Origin: S015-6 sp964384945
GTDB lineage: Bacteria; Desulfobacterota; DSWW01
Length of the DNA: 64,000 nt
Reading direction: 5' to 3'
Assembly: GCA_964384945.1 (NCBI GenBank)
Contig: CAYLMK010000023.1
Location: 20,706 to 84,705 of the forward strand
Part shown: in pieces, positions 44,210 through 53,865 of the stretch
Layout of the letters: every line of letters starts with the position of its first letter
How positions within the stretch are numbered: the stretch's first letter is position 1
Program-made: the position numbers and the translations under genes
The notes under the pieces: model-generated
Seen by the model: only the letters and a program-made list of their open reading frames with translations
What the model was told of the DNA's origin: nothing
The model's database searches: none

Positions 44210-47200
44210 TGCAAACGAGGACGACAGGAATGCAGGCACTGGAAAAGACGCTCAGAAACAAGCTCGAACGCACCGTAATGGAGGCGCGGGACGTGGCCGA
44301 GGTGGCCGCCCGGGCTGCCGTCGAACAACTCGGTGTAGGCGAGCCCAAACCCTACGCCCATCTCAGCGCCGACGAGAAGGAACTGCGGCGCAAGCTGCGC
44401 ATCCACGGCCGCCAGCTTGGCGACTTCCGGCACGATAAGAAAGACACGCAGGAGATCGACCGCCTGGTCGAGGAGATCGCCTACGAGCACTGGCACCGCA
44501 TGCTCTTTGCCCGCTTCCTGGCCGAGAACAACCTCCTCATGTATCCGGACCCGGACGATCCCGTGGCCGTGAGCCTCGAGGAATGCGAGGACCTGGCCGC
44601 CGAGGAGGGCGCGAAGAACGGATGGGAACTCGCCTCGCGGTTCGCCGCGCGGATGCTGCCGCAAATCTTCCGGCCGGACTCGCCGGTGTTTCAGTTGGTC
44701 CTGCCGCCGGAGTACGAGCAGAAACTGGAACGGCTCCTGGCGGACCTGCCCCAGGAGGTCTTCCACGCATCGGATTCTCTGGGCTGGGTGTACCAGTTCT
44801 GGCAGGCCAAGCGGAAGGACGCGGTCAACGCATCCGAGGTGAAGATTGGCGCGCGCGAACTGCCCGCCGTCACGCAGCTCTTCACCGAGCCGTACATGGT
44901 GGCATTCCTTCTGGACAACTCCCTCGGGGCCTGGTGGGCGGCGCGGCGGCTGACTGAAACGGACCTCAAGAACGCCAAGAGCGAGGAGGAACTGCGCAAT
45001 AAGGCGTCGCTACCCGGCATGCCGCTGGATTATCTACGCTTCGTGAAGGGCGAGGACGGTAGGTGGACCCCGGCCGCCGGAACCTTCGACGGTTGGCCGA
45101 AGAAGCTCGCCGAGCTGAAGGCTCTTGACCCCTGCTGCGGGTCTGGGCACTTCCTGGTGGCAGCATTTCTGATGCTTGTGGCTATGCGCATCAAAATGGA
45201 TGGATTGCCCGCGCGCGAGGCCGCGGACCGAGTGCTGGCCGAGAACATCCACGGGCTTGAGATTGACCAGCGCTGCGTGGAGCTGGCGGCTTTCGCCTTA
45301 GCACTCGCAGCGTGGCGATATCCGCATGCAGGTGGATACCGGCAACTGCCGGAGTTGAATGTGGCGTGCACGGGTTTGTCTGTTGGCGGGTCACGTGAGC
45401 AGTGGATGGAAATCCTGGCAGGCCAATCCATTGTCACCAATTTGCGGTTCTTTTTCGGCCAGCTGTATGAGCTTTTCAGCAAGGGGCCGTCCTTGGGCAG
45501 CCTGATCAACCCTCACCGCTTTTTGGGCAGTGGGCTCCTGGACGAGCGCGGCATGCAGGCCCTGCTTCAAGTCCTCCGTGCCGCCGTCAAATCAGAATCG
45601 CCCGCGTCGGAACGTCATGAACTCGGAGTGGTGGCCGCCGGGCTGGCCAAGGCCGCCGATCTCCTGGCGGAGCGCTATACCCTGGTGGCTACCAACGTGC
45701 CCTATCTCGGACGCGGCAAGCAGGACGATACCCTCAAGCAGCATATCGAGACCCAGTATCCACTCGGCAAAGCCGACCTCGCCACCGCCTTTGTTCTGCG
45801 CTGCCTGGAATTCTGCGCCAAGGGAGGCTCCACGGCGTTAGTCACTCCCCAGAACTGGCTCTTTCTCACCACCTATAAGAATCTCCGCGAGACGCTCCTG
45901 CTCAACCGCACCTGGGAGATGGTAGCCAGGCTTGGCCCTGGGGCTTTCGAGACCATCTCCGGACATGTCGTCAACGTGGCGCTTCCCCTGCTCAGCGCGG
46001 CAACTCCTCGGGATGATCAACGCATGTCCGGTATCGACGTTTCAGCAGCAACTCGCCCCGAAGATAAGGCGGCCATGCTGCGAGGGGAACAGCACGCTGA
46101 GATCGTAGTGCTGCAGCAGAAGGAACAACTCAGGAACCCGGATGCAGCACTCGACTTCTCATGTAATGTTGGAAAAGTCCGCCTGGGCAAATACGCCAAC
46201 GCTATCCAAGGGATTGGAACCGGTGACCTTCCTCGCTATTTGAGGTGCTTTTGGGAATTGAGGGTTGTCACTCAGGATTGGCAATTCTTCCAGATGACAC
46301 CACAGGCTACCGGTTTTAGTGGTTATGTGGGGGTTATCCATTGGGAACAAGGCAAGGGACCTCTCGCTCAGATAGGGACAGCGAGAAAAGGGCTTCAAGT
46401 TCTTGGTAAGCGAGGCCTTGCAGTTGCAGTCACCGGTTCTTTGAAGTGGTCACATTTTCTTGGCGCAAGATTTGACTGCACTATCGGAGCAATCATCCCT
46501 TACAAGGATTCCGATCTTCCTGCACTAATTGCGTTTGCTGAATCTCCCGATTTCGCAGATAGGGTTCGGGCGGTAGACCAAGCGCTGTCAGTGACAGAAG
46601 CAAATTTCCTCAAAGTTCCTTTCGACCTCACCCACTGGCAGAACGTCGCCGCTGAGAAGTATCCGAACGGCCTACCCGAGCCCGAGAGCGACGATCCGAC
46701 GCAGTGGCTATTCCACGGGCGTCCGGAAACATCCATCGCACCACTTCAGGTCGCCGTCGCCCGCCTACTCGGCTATCGCTGGCCCGCCGAACTCGACAAG
46801 GAAATGGAACTCTCCGCTGACGCCCGCGCGCTCGTGGCAAAGTGCGACGATCTGCTCAAGTTTGCGGATAAGGACGGCATCGTCTGTATTCCTCCAGTGC
46901 GTGGCGAGGCATCAGCCGCCGACCGCCTGCTGAACCTCCTGGCCGCCGCCTACGGTAAGGACTGGAGCCAGAACATTCTGAACCGCCTGCTTAAGGAGGT
47001 CGGGTTCGAAGGCAAGACACTGGATGCCTGGCTGCGCGACGGATTCTTCGCGCAGCACTGCGAGCTCTTCCATCAGCGTCCCTTCGTCTGGCATATCTGG
47101 GACGGCCTGCGCGACGGATTCTCGGTCCTGGTCAACTATCACAAGCTCGACCGCAAGAACATGGAGACGCTGATCTACACCTACCTGGGGGACTGGATCA

Positions 47201-47661
47201 AGCGGCAGAAGGACGATATCGGCTCTGGCGTGGACGGTGCGCAGGAACGCCTGGCCACCGCCGAGACGCTCAAGAAACGCCTCGAGTTGATCTTGGCAGG
47301 CGAAGCTCCCTACGACATCTTTGTAAGATGGAAGCCCATCGAGAAGCAGCCCATCGGATGGGAGCCAGACATGAACGACGGCGTCCGTCTGAACATCCGC
47401 CCCTTCATGTCCGTACCCGACATCAGGAAGAAAGGCGCGGGAGTCCTGCGCGAGAAGCCCAAGATCGACTGGAAGAAGGATCGCGGCAAGGAGCCGCAAC
47501 GACCGATCCGGGAATCCCCGTGGTTCTGGGGCTGGAACGAGACCGCCGATTTCACCGGTGGACCGGATTTCACGGGCGAGCGTTTCAACGACTGCCACTA
47601 TAGCCTTGAGTTCAAGCGGCATGCGCGGCGAGATGCTGCCAAAGGGGGACAATTGTCATGA
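44209..47661 (+). CDS. pglX: BREX adenine-specific DNA methyltransferase PglX
   Basis: This 1150-aa protein has the SAM-binding motif I DPCCGSGHFLVA (about residue 306) and catalytic motif IV in the form NVPYLGRG (about residue 495) in place of NPPY. A large C-terminal target-recognition region is split by low-GC stretches (46150-46600). In BREX type I it marks host DNA by N6-adenine methylation of a non-palindromic site. The ATG at 44209 overlaps the brxC stop; a second in-frame ATG at 44230 with ACAGGA is possible. The more AT-rich recognition region suggests recombination-driven specificity change. Confidence 0.92.
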   Translation: MQTRTTGMQALEKTLRNKLERTVMEARDVAEVAARAAVEQLGVGEPKPYAHLSADEKELRRKLRIHGRQLGDFRHDKKDTQEIDRLVEEIAYEHWHRMLFARFLAENNLLMYPDPDDPVAVSLEECEDLAAEEGAKNGWELASRFAARMLPQIFRPDSPVFQLVLPPEYEQKLERLLADLPQEVFHASDSLGWVYQFWQAKRKDAVNASEVKIGARELPAVTQLFTEPYMVAFLLDNSLGAWWAARRLTETDLKNAKSEEELRNKASLPGMPLDYLRFVKGEDGRWTPAAGTFDGWPKKLAELKALDPCCGSGHFLVAAFLMLVAMRIKMDGLPAREAADRVLAENIHGLEIDQRCVELAAFALALAAWRYPHAGGYRQLPELNVACTGLSVGGSREQWMEILAGQSIVTNLRFFFGQLYELFSKGPSLGSLINPHRFLGSGLLDERGMQALLQVLRAAVKSESPASERHELGVVAAGLAKAADLLAERYTLVATNVPYLGRGKQDDTLKQHIETQYPLGKADLATAFVLRCLEFCAKGGSTALVTPQNWLFLTTYKNLRETLLLNRTWEMVARLGPGAFETISGHVVNVALPLLSAATPRDDQRMSGIDVSAATRPEDKAAMLRGEQHAEIVVLQQKEQLRNPDAALDFSCNVGKVRLGKYANAIQGIGTGDLPRYLRCFWELRVVTQDWQFFQMTPQATGFSGYVGVIHWEQGKGPLAQIGTARKGLQVLGKRGLAVAVTGSLKWSHFLGARFDCTIGAIIPYKDSDLPALIAFAESPDFADRVRAVDQALSVTEANFLKVPFDLTHWQNVAAEKYPNGLPEPESDDPTQWLFHGRPETSIAPLQVAVARLLGYRWPAELDKEMELSADARALVAKCDDLLKFADKDGIVCIPPVRGEASAADRLLNLLAAAYGKDWSQNILNRLLKEVGFEGKTLDAWLRDGFFAQHCELFHQRPFVWHIWDGLRDGFSVLVNYHKLDRKNMETLIYTYLGDWIKRQKDDIGSGVDGAQERLATAETLKKRLELILAGEAPYDIFVRWKPIEKQPIGWEPDMNDGVRLNIRPFMSVPDIRKKGAGVLREKPKIDWKKDRGKEPQRPIRESPWFWGWNETADFTGGPDFTGERFNDCHYSLEFKRHARRDAAKGGQLS

Positions 47662-49352
47662 GCATCAATACCGGCATCATCGATCAGCGCGTGCGCAAAC
47701 TCGCCGAGGACCTGGCGGCGGAGTTCGAGACGCGCCTGAACATCAAGAACGACGAGGATAAGCAACGCTCGGTGTCTTTCGTCTTTCTGGTGGTGAAGAC
47801 CATTCTTGACCTGCCCGACGAGCAGGCACTGGATTGTCTCACCGAAGGCGGTAACGACTTCGGTGTGGACGCTCTCCACATCGGCGATGTTGAAGACGGC
47901 GAGTTTGTGGTGACCCTGTTCCAGGGCAAGTACAAGCGGGACCTGGCCGGTGATGCCAATTTCCCACAGACTGGTGTGGAGAAAGTGATCCAGGCCATCC
48001 GCTATCTCTTCGATCCGGACGCGGTCATTACGACCAACGAGAACCTGACGAAGCGGCTGGAGGAGATCCGCTCTATGGTGCGCGATGGTCACATTCCCCG
48101 CGTGCGGGTGGTGCTCTGCAATAATGGCTTGACGTGGCCAGCCACCGCCCAGCAACTGATCGACCGTGCCGGGTTCCCTGAAGAGCAGGTTGCATGGGAA
48201 CACGTTAACCACGATGGCATCGTCCGCCTGATGCAGGCGGCGAAGCAGGTGGACGACACCTTGCGGTTGTCTGGCAAGGCGATCATCGAGGATTTGGACT
48301 ACTGCCGGGTGCTGATCGGGAAACTGCCTGTGCGGGAAGTTGAGGTGCTCTTCAATCGCCACGGCGATCTCTTGCTTGAGCGGAATGTGCGCCGCTTCCT
48401 CGGATTGCAGGGGAACCGGGTCAATCAGGGTATCGAGCACACGCTGAAGACCGAGGCGGAACGCGGCAACTTCTATTTCTACAACAACGGTATCACCCTG
48501 CTGTGCAGCAAGTTCACCTACAATGCGCTGCAGGGGGAGAATTACCAAGTGCGGGTGGACGGCCTGCAGGTGATCAATGGCGGTCAGACCTGCAAGACCA
48601 TTCAGTCGACGCTGGCGGCGCTAGCCGGTTTGGACGCCGGAATGGAAAAGGCCTTCGTCCTCGTACGACTTTATCAATTGCCGAGCGAGTCCACTGATCT
48701 AGTGCGTAGCATTATCTACGCGACCAATAGCCAGAACCCGGTCGACCTCCGCGACCTGCGTTCGAACGACCCGAAGCAAAAGAGCCTGGAAACGGCCATC
48801 CGCGACCTGGGATTCACCTACCACCGGCACCGCAGCGAAGCCTCGTTGAAGCCAACCGATATCAGCAGCGCGACGGCGGCGGAGGCCGTGTTGTCCGTCT
48901 GGCGCGAGCGCCCGCACCAGGCGAAGTTCTACGGGCGGGAGCATTTCGGCAAGCTCTACGACCTGATCTTTTCGGATGACCTGAATGCGGCCCAAGTCAT
49001 CATCGCGGTCCTGCTGTTCCGCCATGCCGAGAACGTGCGCAGGCGTCCGCCGGAAGGTTCGCCGGACTTCGTAAGCTATGCCTCGTGTTTTCTGGCGATG
49101 CTGATGGGGCGCTATCTCCTCAAGGATCTGGGCGTTGCCCAGAATGCACTGAACCACTTGAACTTCGCGGCTGCCAAGGCCAGATGCGAACAGGATGCAG
49201 AGAGATACTTCAATGGGGCCGTCGCCGCCGTGGGAAGAGCCGTCAAGAAGCTGTATGGCAATCAAGATGTGTCCCTGCAACGGCTGGCGGCGACCTTCCG
49301 GCGCGGAGATCTGTTGGAAGAACTGAAGGGAGAGGTTGCGATAGATGGATAG
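47658..49352 (+). CDS. AIPR-family abortive phage-infection protein inserted in BREX operon
   Basis: This 564-aa protein has the AIPR core (NFYFYNNGITLLCSKF about residue 270, then VINGGQTCKTIQ). Its N-terminus has a nuclease-like pattern: GGNDFGVDALHIGD then VTLFQGKYKRD, an Asp...Gln-x-Lys arrangement of the PD-(D/E)XK fold. AIPR proteins were first seen in lactococcal abortive infection. Here the ATG overlaps the pglX stop (ATGA) and its own end overlaps pglZ by 8 bp, so it is translated as part of the BREX operon, between pglX and pglZ. It may be a DNA-cutting or suicide effector of this BREX variant. Confidence 0.85.
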   Translation: MSINTGIIDQRVRKLAEDLAAEFETRLNIKNDEDKQRSVSFVFLVVKTILDLPDEQALDCLTEGGNDFGVDALHIGDVEDGEFVVTLFQGKYKRDLAGDANFPQTGVEKVIQAIRYLFDPDAVITTNENLTKRLEEIRSMVRDGHIPRVRVVLCNNGLTWPATAQQLIDRAGFPEEQVAWEHVNHDGIVRLMQAAKQVDDTLRLSGKAIIEDLDYCRVLIGKLPVREVEVLFNRHGDLLLERNVRRFLGLQGNRVNQGIEHTLKTEAERGNFYFYNNGITLLCSKFTYNALQGENYQVRVDGLQVINGGQTCKTIQSTLAALAGLDAGMEKAFVLVRLYQLPSESTDLVRSIIYATNSQNPVDLRDLRSNDPKQKSLETAIRDLGFTYHRHRSEASLKPTDISSATAAEAVLSVWRERPHQAKFYGREHFGKLYDLIFSDDLNAAQVIIAVLLFRHAENVRRRPPEGSPDFVSYASCFLAMLMGRYLLKDLGVAQNALNHLNFAAAKARCEQDAERYFNGAVAAVGRAVKKLYGNQDVSLQRLAATFRRGDLLEELKGEVAIDG

Positions 49353-51696
49353 TATCCTTCAACGCCTCCTGAAAGCAATCCGCGATGCGACCGTCCACAA
49401 CCCCGACGTTCAGGTGGCTTCTCAGTGCATTCTCTGGCCCGATGGAGATCGCCAGTGGGAACCGGTCGCGGCGCGATTGCAGGTCGAGTTGCCGGAGATG
49501 TTCGTCCTGGGCGATTACGACATCGAGAAGAAGACCGGACCCGCTATTTGGCTGCGGTGCGTGATTGCGGGCAAGGCCCCGAACGTCGAACTGCCCAAAG
49601 GCACGACGCCCATCCTATATCTGCCTGGAGTCAGCCGCCAGGATTTACGCGCGGTCGAAAGCTGCCCGGATCATCTGAAACCCCTGGCCGAATTGCAGTA
49701 CAGCGGCGTGATCTGGTCGCAGATCAATGCCAAGGACTGGACCATTCTGGCATTTCTGAAGTCCGACCAGGGCGGGCTCGGATTGGACGTGGCCCAGGAC
49801 AACGACGCCAAGCACGCCATGCAGCTCGCGCTCTATCGCCTGCTCGATGAAGAGATCGACCTCCTGAAAGGCAAGCGGCTCGACAAGGACCACTTCAACA
49901 CCCTTCTGACCGGTGGAGACCCGGTCCGCGATCTGCTTCAGTGGCTGGACCAGGGCGAGGCGTTCAAGGCAGGCCGCGACGAGAACGCATGGGTAGGCTT
50001 CGTGGAGGTCTGCAAGTCCCAACTCGCGTTTGACCCGGCGAACGACGGCAATCTCAAAGGCGCTGGACTTCTCGCGGGTGGCAAAGGCCCCTGGCTGTCC
50101 GTATGGGAGCGGTTCTGCGAGGCTCCGAAAAGATACCCGCACATCCCGGCGCTCATCCGGCAGTGCTCCGAGCCTCAAACCGACCTGTTCTCCAACGCCT
50201 CCACGCACGGCGGCTGGCCGCAATGGAATGAGCGGCAGGAACAGTCCCTCCGCAATGAGTTGCTCAAGATACAGAACCAGCCCGCCCACGAGGCCAGAAA
50301 ATGCCTCAAGGATCTGGAGTCGAGGCACAGGGAGAGAAGGAATCTCGTCTGGGCGGAACTCGGAGAGGCCGCTCTTGCATGCGCCATGGAGCATCTGGCG
50401 AAACTGGCCGACCTGACGGGGAATGCCCTTGCCGCAGGGACGATCAATGACCTCGCCGGGGCGTACCTTTCCTGCGGTTGGCGAGCGGACGACGCGGTCA
50501 TCCAGTCGCTGACGTGCGTGGGTAGGCAGGAAGATCTCGACGCAGTTACTACAGCGATCCGCGCGGTCTATTTGCCATGGGCCGAGGACGCGGCGCGATA
50601 CCTGCAAAAGGTCGTGGCTCGTGACGGCTATCCGGTGAGCCGAGAGGCCTTGGCGTCCCCTGATCCGGGGAAGTCCGGGGAATGCGTGCTCTTTATTGAT
50701 GGCCTCCGCTTCGATATGGCGCGACGGCTGTCCGAAAAGTTGGCTTTGAGGAAACTGAATGTCGAGGAGACGCCGGTTTGGGCCGCCATTCCCAGTGTTA
50801 CCGCAACCGGCAAGCCCGCTGTGACCCCGGTGGCCCATCTCATCGTCGGCCAGGAGGCGAATGCGGACTTCGAGCCGTGCGTGGCGGCCACAGGCCAATC
50901 GCTCAAGGGCGGCTACTACCTGCAGAAACTTTTGGACGAAGCGGGTTGGCAACTGCCGGAGAAGTCGGGGGTCCTGTTCCCCGAAGGGCCGGTGTGGTGC
51001 GAGGTCGGGAATATCGACCATGAAGGCCACGAACGCGGCTGGAAGCTCGCCAGGCATCTCGAAACGATGCTCGGCGAAATCGTCGACCGAATCGAGCAGT
51101 GGTTTGCCAACGGATTCGAGTCGGTCCGAGTGGTCACGGACCACGGCTGGCTGCTTATGCCCGGAGGTTTGCCGAAGACGGAGCTTCCGTCGGCATTGAC
51201 GGAGAACCAGTGGGGGCGCTGTGCAGCACTGAAGGCTGGGGCTTCCACGGAAGAGCGGCTTTACCCGTGGTTCTGGAACGCCCATCAGGAATTCGCATTG
51301 GCGGACGGCATCAGTTGCTACCGCGCGGGAATGGAATATGCCCACGGCGGGATCAGCCTTCAGGAATGCCTCACGCTTCGGCTCCACGTCACAGCAGGCG
51401 GCAAGGCAGAACCGCAACAGGCGATTCACATCACCGATGTGACCTGGAAGGGCCTGCGATGCAAGGTGGCCATGGAAGGCGATACGACCGGTTTTTCCCT
51501 TGATCTTCGGTCGCATCCCGGCAATCCATCGTCCAGTGTCGTCATGGGCGTGAAACCGTTCAAGGAAGATGGCACGAGCTCGGTCGTAGTGGAGGACGAG
51601 GACCTCGAAGGCCAGGAGGTAACCATAGTGATCATCGACGATGACGGGCGACTCGAGGCCCAATGCACAACCGTAATCGGGAAGGAGGGCGGATGA
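49345..51696 (+). CDS. pglZ: BREX phosphatase-superfamily protein PglZ
   Basis: This 783-aa protein has an alkaline-phosphatase-like core at about residues 445-610: LFIDGLRFDMARRL (metal-binding Asp), IPSVTATGKPAVTPV (nucleophile region) and VVTDHGWLLMPGG (Asp-His pair). The N-terminal half is helical. PglZ is a signature BREX and Pgl protein that cleaves phosphodiesters in vitro and is required for protection. AAGGGAGAGG lies upstream; the start overlaps the AIPR gene by 8 bp. Length is normal. Confidence 0.92.
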   Translation: MDSILQRLLKAIRDATVHNPDVQVASQCILWPDGDRQWEPVAARLQVELPEMFVLGDYDIEKKTGPAIWLRCVIAGKAPNVELPKGTTPILYLPGVSRQDLRAVESCPDHLKPLAELQYSGVIWSQINAKDWTILAFLKSDQGGLGLDVAQDNDAKHAMQLALYRLLDEEIDLLKGKRLDKDHFNTLLTGGDPVRDLLQWLDQGEAFKAGRDENAWVGFVEVCKSQLAFDPANDGNLKGAGLLAGGKGPWLSVWERFCEAPKRYPHIPALIRQCSEPQTDLFSNASTHGGWPQWNERQEQSLRNELLKIQNQPAHEARKCLKDLESRHRERRNLVWAELGEAALACAMEHLAKLADLTGNALAAGTINDLAGAYLSCGWRADDAVIQSLTCVGRQEDLDAVTTAIRAVYLPWAEDAARYLQKVVARDGYPVSREALASPDPGKSGECVLFIDGLRFDMARRLSEKLALRKLNVEETPVWAAIPSVTATGKPAVTPVAHLIVGQEANADFEPCVAATGQSLKGGYYLQKLLDEAGWQLPEKSGVLFPEGPVWCEVGNIDHEGHERGWKLARHLETMLGEIVDRIEQWFANGFESVRVVTDHGWLLMPGGLPKTELPSALTENQWGRCAALKAGASTEERLYPWFWNAHQEFALADGISCYRAGMEYAHGGISLQECLTLRLHVTAGGKAEPQQAIHITDVTWKGLRCKVAMEGDTTGFSLDLRSHPGNPSSSVVMGVKPFKEDGTSSVVVEDEDLEGQEVTIVIIDDDGRLEAQCTTVIGKEGG

Positions 51697-53741
51697 TGGA
51701 AATGGATCGCATCGACAAGATCGCCGCCTCCGTCCTTGACGGATACCTGGTGCGCAAGGACCTGGTGCGAACGTTCAGCCGCCAGTTCCCTGTGCCGACC
51801 TACGTGGTCGAGTTTCTGCTCGGCCGATACTGCGCCAGCACCGATGCCGAAGAGATCGACGAGGGTATCAAGATTGCTCAGCGCCAGCTCGCGGAGCGGA
51901 CAATCAAGGCCGGGGATGAGGAGTTGTTCAGGTCTCGTGCCCGCGAAAAGGGCGATGTCAAGATCATCGACCTGATCAGTGCGCGCCTGGATGCCAAGAC
52001 GGACTCGTACCTGGCGACGTTGCCAAGTCTCCGGCTGAACGACGCGCGTATCAGCCCGGACCTGGTGAAAGAAAACGAGCGCATGCTCACCGGCGGGTTC
52101 TACGCCGAGATCACGCTGTCCTATGACGCCGCCATTGCCCAGGAGAAGAATGGTCGCCCATTCGGCGTGGACTCCCTGCGGGGGATTCAGCTCTCCAAAC
52201 GCGACGTGCTCGACCGGCTTGCGGAAGCCAGGAAACAGTTCACGACTGCGGAATGGAAGGCCTTCCTCTTGCGGAGCATTGGAATCGAGTCGGAGGGTCT
52301 CTCCGAGCGCGCCCGTGATTCCTTCATCCTGCGGATGATCCCATTTGTCGAACGCAACTACAACCTCGTCGAGCTTGGGCCGCGCGGGACGGGCAAGAGC
52401 CATCTCTTCCAGCAGGTTTCGCCGTATGCCCACCTTATCTCGGGCGGCAAAGCCACCGTTGCCCGCATGTTCGTGAATAACGCCACCGGCCAGCGTGGCC
52501 TGGTGTGCCAGTATGATGTCGTCTGCTTTGACGAGATCTCGGGCATTTCCTTCGACCAGAAGGACGGCGTCAACATCATGAAGGGGTACATGGAATCGGG
52601 TGAATTCAGCCGTGGAAAGGAGAGCATCCGCGCGGACGGGAGCCTTGTCCTGATCGGGAACTTCGAGGTGGACGTCGAGCATCAGCAGCGCATCGGCCAC
52701 CTTTTCGGGCCGCTGCCCCAGGAAATGCGGGACGACACGGCCTTCATGGACAGGATTCACGCCTACCTGCCGGGATGGGATGTCCCCAAGATCAAGAAAG
52801 AGCTTCTGACCGAGCATTTCGGACTGGTAAGCGATTTCCTCTCCGAATGCTGGAGCCAACTGCGGAGTCAGAGCCGCCTGTCGGTGATGCAGAACCGGGT
52901 CTTCCTCGGGGGCGCGCTCAGCGGGCGCGACACCAACGCCGCCAACAAGACCATCAGCGCCTTGCTGAAACTCCTCTATCCAGGTCTCGACGATACGGTT
53001 TCCGATGAGGATTTGGAATGGGCGGTGAGGTTGGCCCTGGAGGTCCGTCGCCGGGTCAAGGAACAGCAGAAGCGAATCGGCGCAGCCGAGTTCCGCAACA
53101 CCCATTTCAGCTACGTGTTCGGCAGTGATGGGGTCGAGAAATTCGTATCTACACCGGAACTCCAGAGTGAAGGCGGAATTGGCGGTGATCCGCTCGAACC
53201 GGGTCAAGTCTGGACCGTCAGTCCCGGCGGAATGGACGATCATCCCGGGCTCTACAGGCTCGAAGTCAACGAAGGCCCTGGCTCCGGCGTCAAGATACTG
53301 AACAAGCCTGTACCCGCCGCCTTCCGGGAATCCATGGGCTATGCGGAGCAGAATCTTTACTCCCAAGCCGCTCGCTTGGTGGGTGACAAGGACCCCAGGC
53401 AGCATGAATTCACCGTGCAGCTTCGTGCTTTCGACGCCTCCAAGGCGGGAGCCAAACTAGGGGTCGCGGCTGTGGTGGCGCTTTGCACGGCACTGCTGAA
53501 GAAAAGCACGCGAGGCGGCCTAATCGTCGTTGGCGAACTCAACCTCGGCGGCTCCATCGAACCCATCCACAACGCGGTAACCATCGCGGAGATCGCGGTC
53601 GAGAAGGGCGCGACAGCCCTGCTGATTCCAGTCACTTGCCGTCGCCAGCTCCTCGATCTCTCCGACGACATGGCAACCAAGGTGGACATCCAGTTCTACT
53701 CGGACGCGCGAGACGCGCTGTTGAAGGCGATACAGGAGTAG
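51693..53741 (+). CDS. brxL: BREX protein BrxL (AAA+ with inactive Lon-like domain)
   Basis: This 682-aa protein has an N-terminal DNA-binding region (KIAASVLDGYLVRKDLV), Walker A GPRGTGKSHLF (about residue 229), Walker B CFDEISGI and, at about 580-670, a Lon-protease-like domain (LIVVGELNLGGSIEPI). The Lon catalytic Ser is replaced (KAGAKLGVAA) and the Lys of the dyad is absent in IHNAVTIAEI, so the protease site looks dead, as reported for BrxL, which forms DNA-binding rings. It ends the operon. AAGGAGGG precedes the ATG, which overlaps the pglZ stop. Confidence 0.92.
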   Translation: MMEMDRIDKIAASVLDGYLVRKDLVRTFSRQFPVPTYVVEFLLGRYCASTDAEEIDEGIKIAQRQLAERTIKAGDEELFRSRAREKGDVKIIDLISARLDAKTDSYLATLPSLRLNDARISPDLVKENERMLTGGFYAEITLSYDAAIAQEKNGRPFGVDSLRGIQLSKRDVLDRLAEARKQFTTAEWKAFLLRSIGIESEGLSERARDSFILRMIPFVERNYNLVELGPRGTGKSHLFQQVSPYAHLISGGKATVARMFVNNATGQRGLVCQYDVVCFDEISGISFDQKDGVNIMKGYMESGEFSRGKESIRADGSLVLIGNFEVDVEHQQRIGHLFGPLPQEMRDDTAFMDRIHAYLPGWDVPKIKKELLTEHFGLVSDFLSECWSQLRSQSRLSVMQNRVFLGGALSGRDTNAANKTISALLKLLYPGLDDTVSDEDLEWAVRLALEVRRRVKEQQKRIGAAEFRNTHFSYVFGSDGVEKFVSTPELQSEGGIGGDPLEPGQVWTVSPGGMDDHPGLYRLEVNEGPGSGVKILNKPVPAAFRESMGYAEQNLYSQAARLVGDKDPRQHEFTVQLRAFDASKAGAKLGVAAVVALCTALLKKSTRGGLIVVGELNLGGSIEPIHNAVTIAEIAVEKGATALLIPVTCRRQLLDLSDDMATKVDIQFYSDARDALLKAIQE

Positions 53742-53865
53742 AATCCATAAGAGTCATGTGGTGGCAAACATATCCGTACAGAAGGCTCAAAACAATGCAA
53801 ACTAACGTACACCAGATCAGGCCATCTTCCATTCAGTGCAACTGCGTGGCATGGAGGAACCATCC

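Noticed and set aside
49645..51663. 672-codon leftward open frame inside pglZ
   Set aside because: Antisense shadow of a clearly recognised PglZ with intact metal-binding motifs.
39229..53741. DISARM or Pgl system
   Set aside because: The set includes brxA, brxB, brxC and brxL, which are BREX type I components; no DISARM drmA/drmB genes and no PglW/PglY are present.
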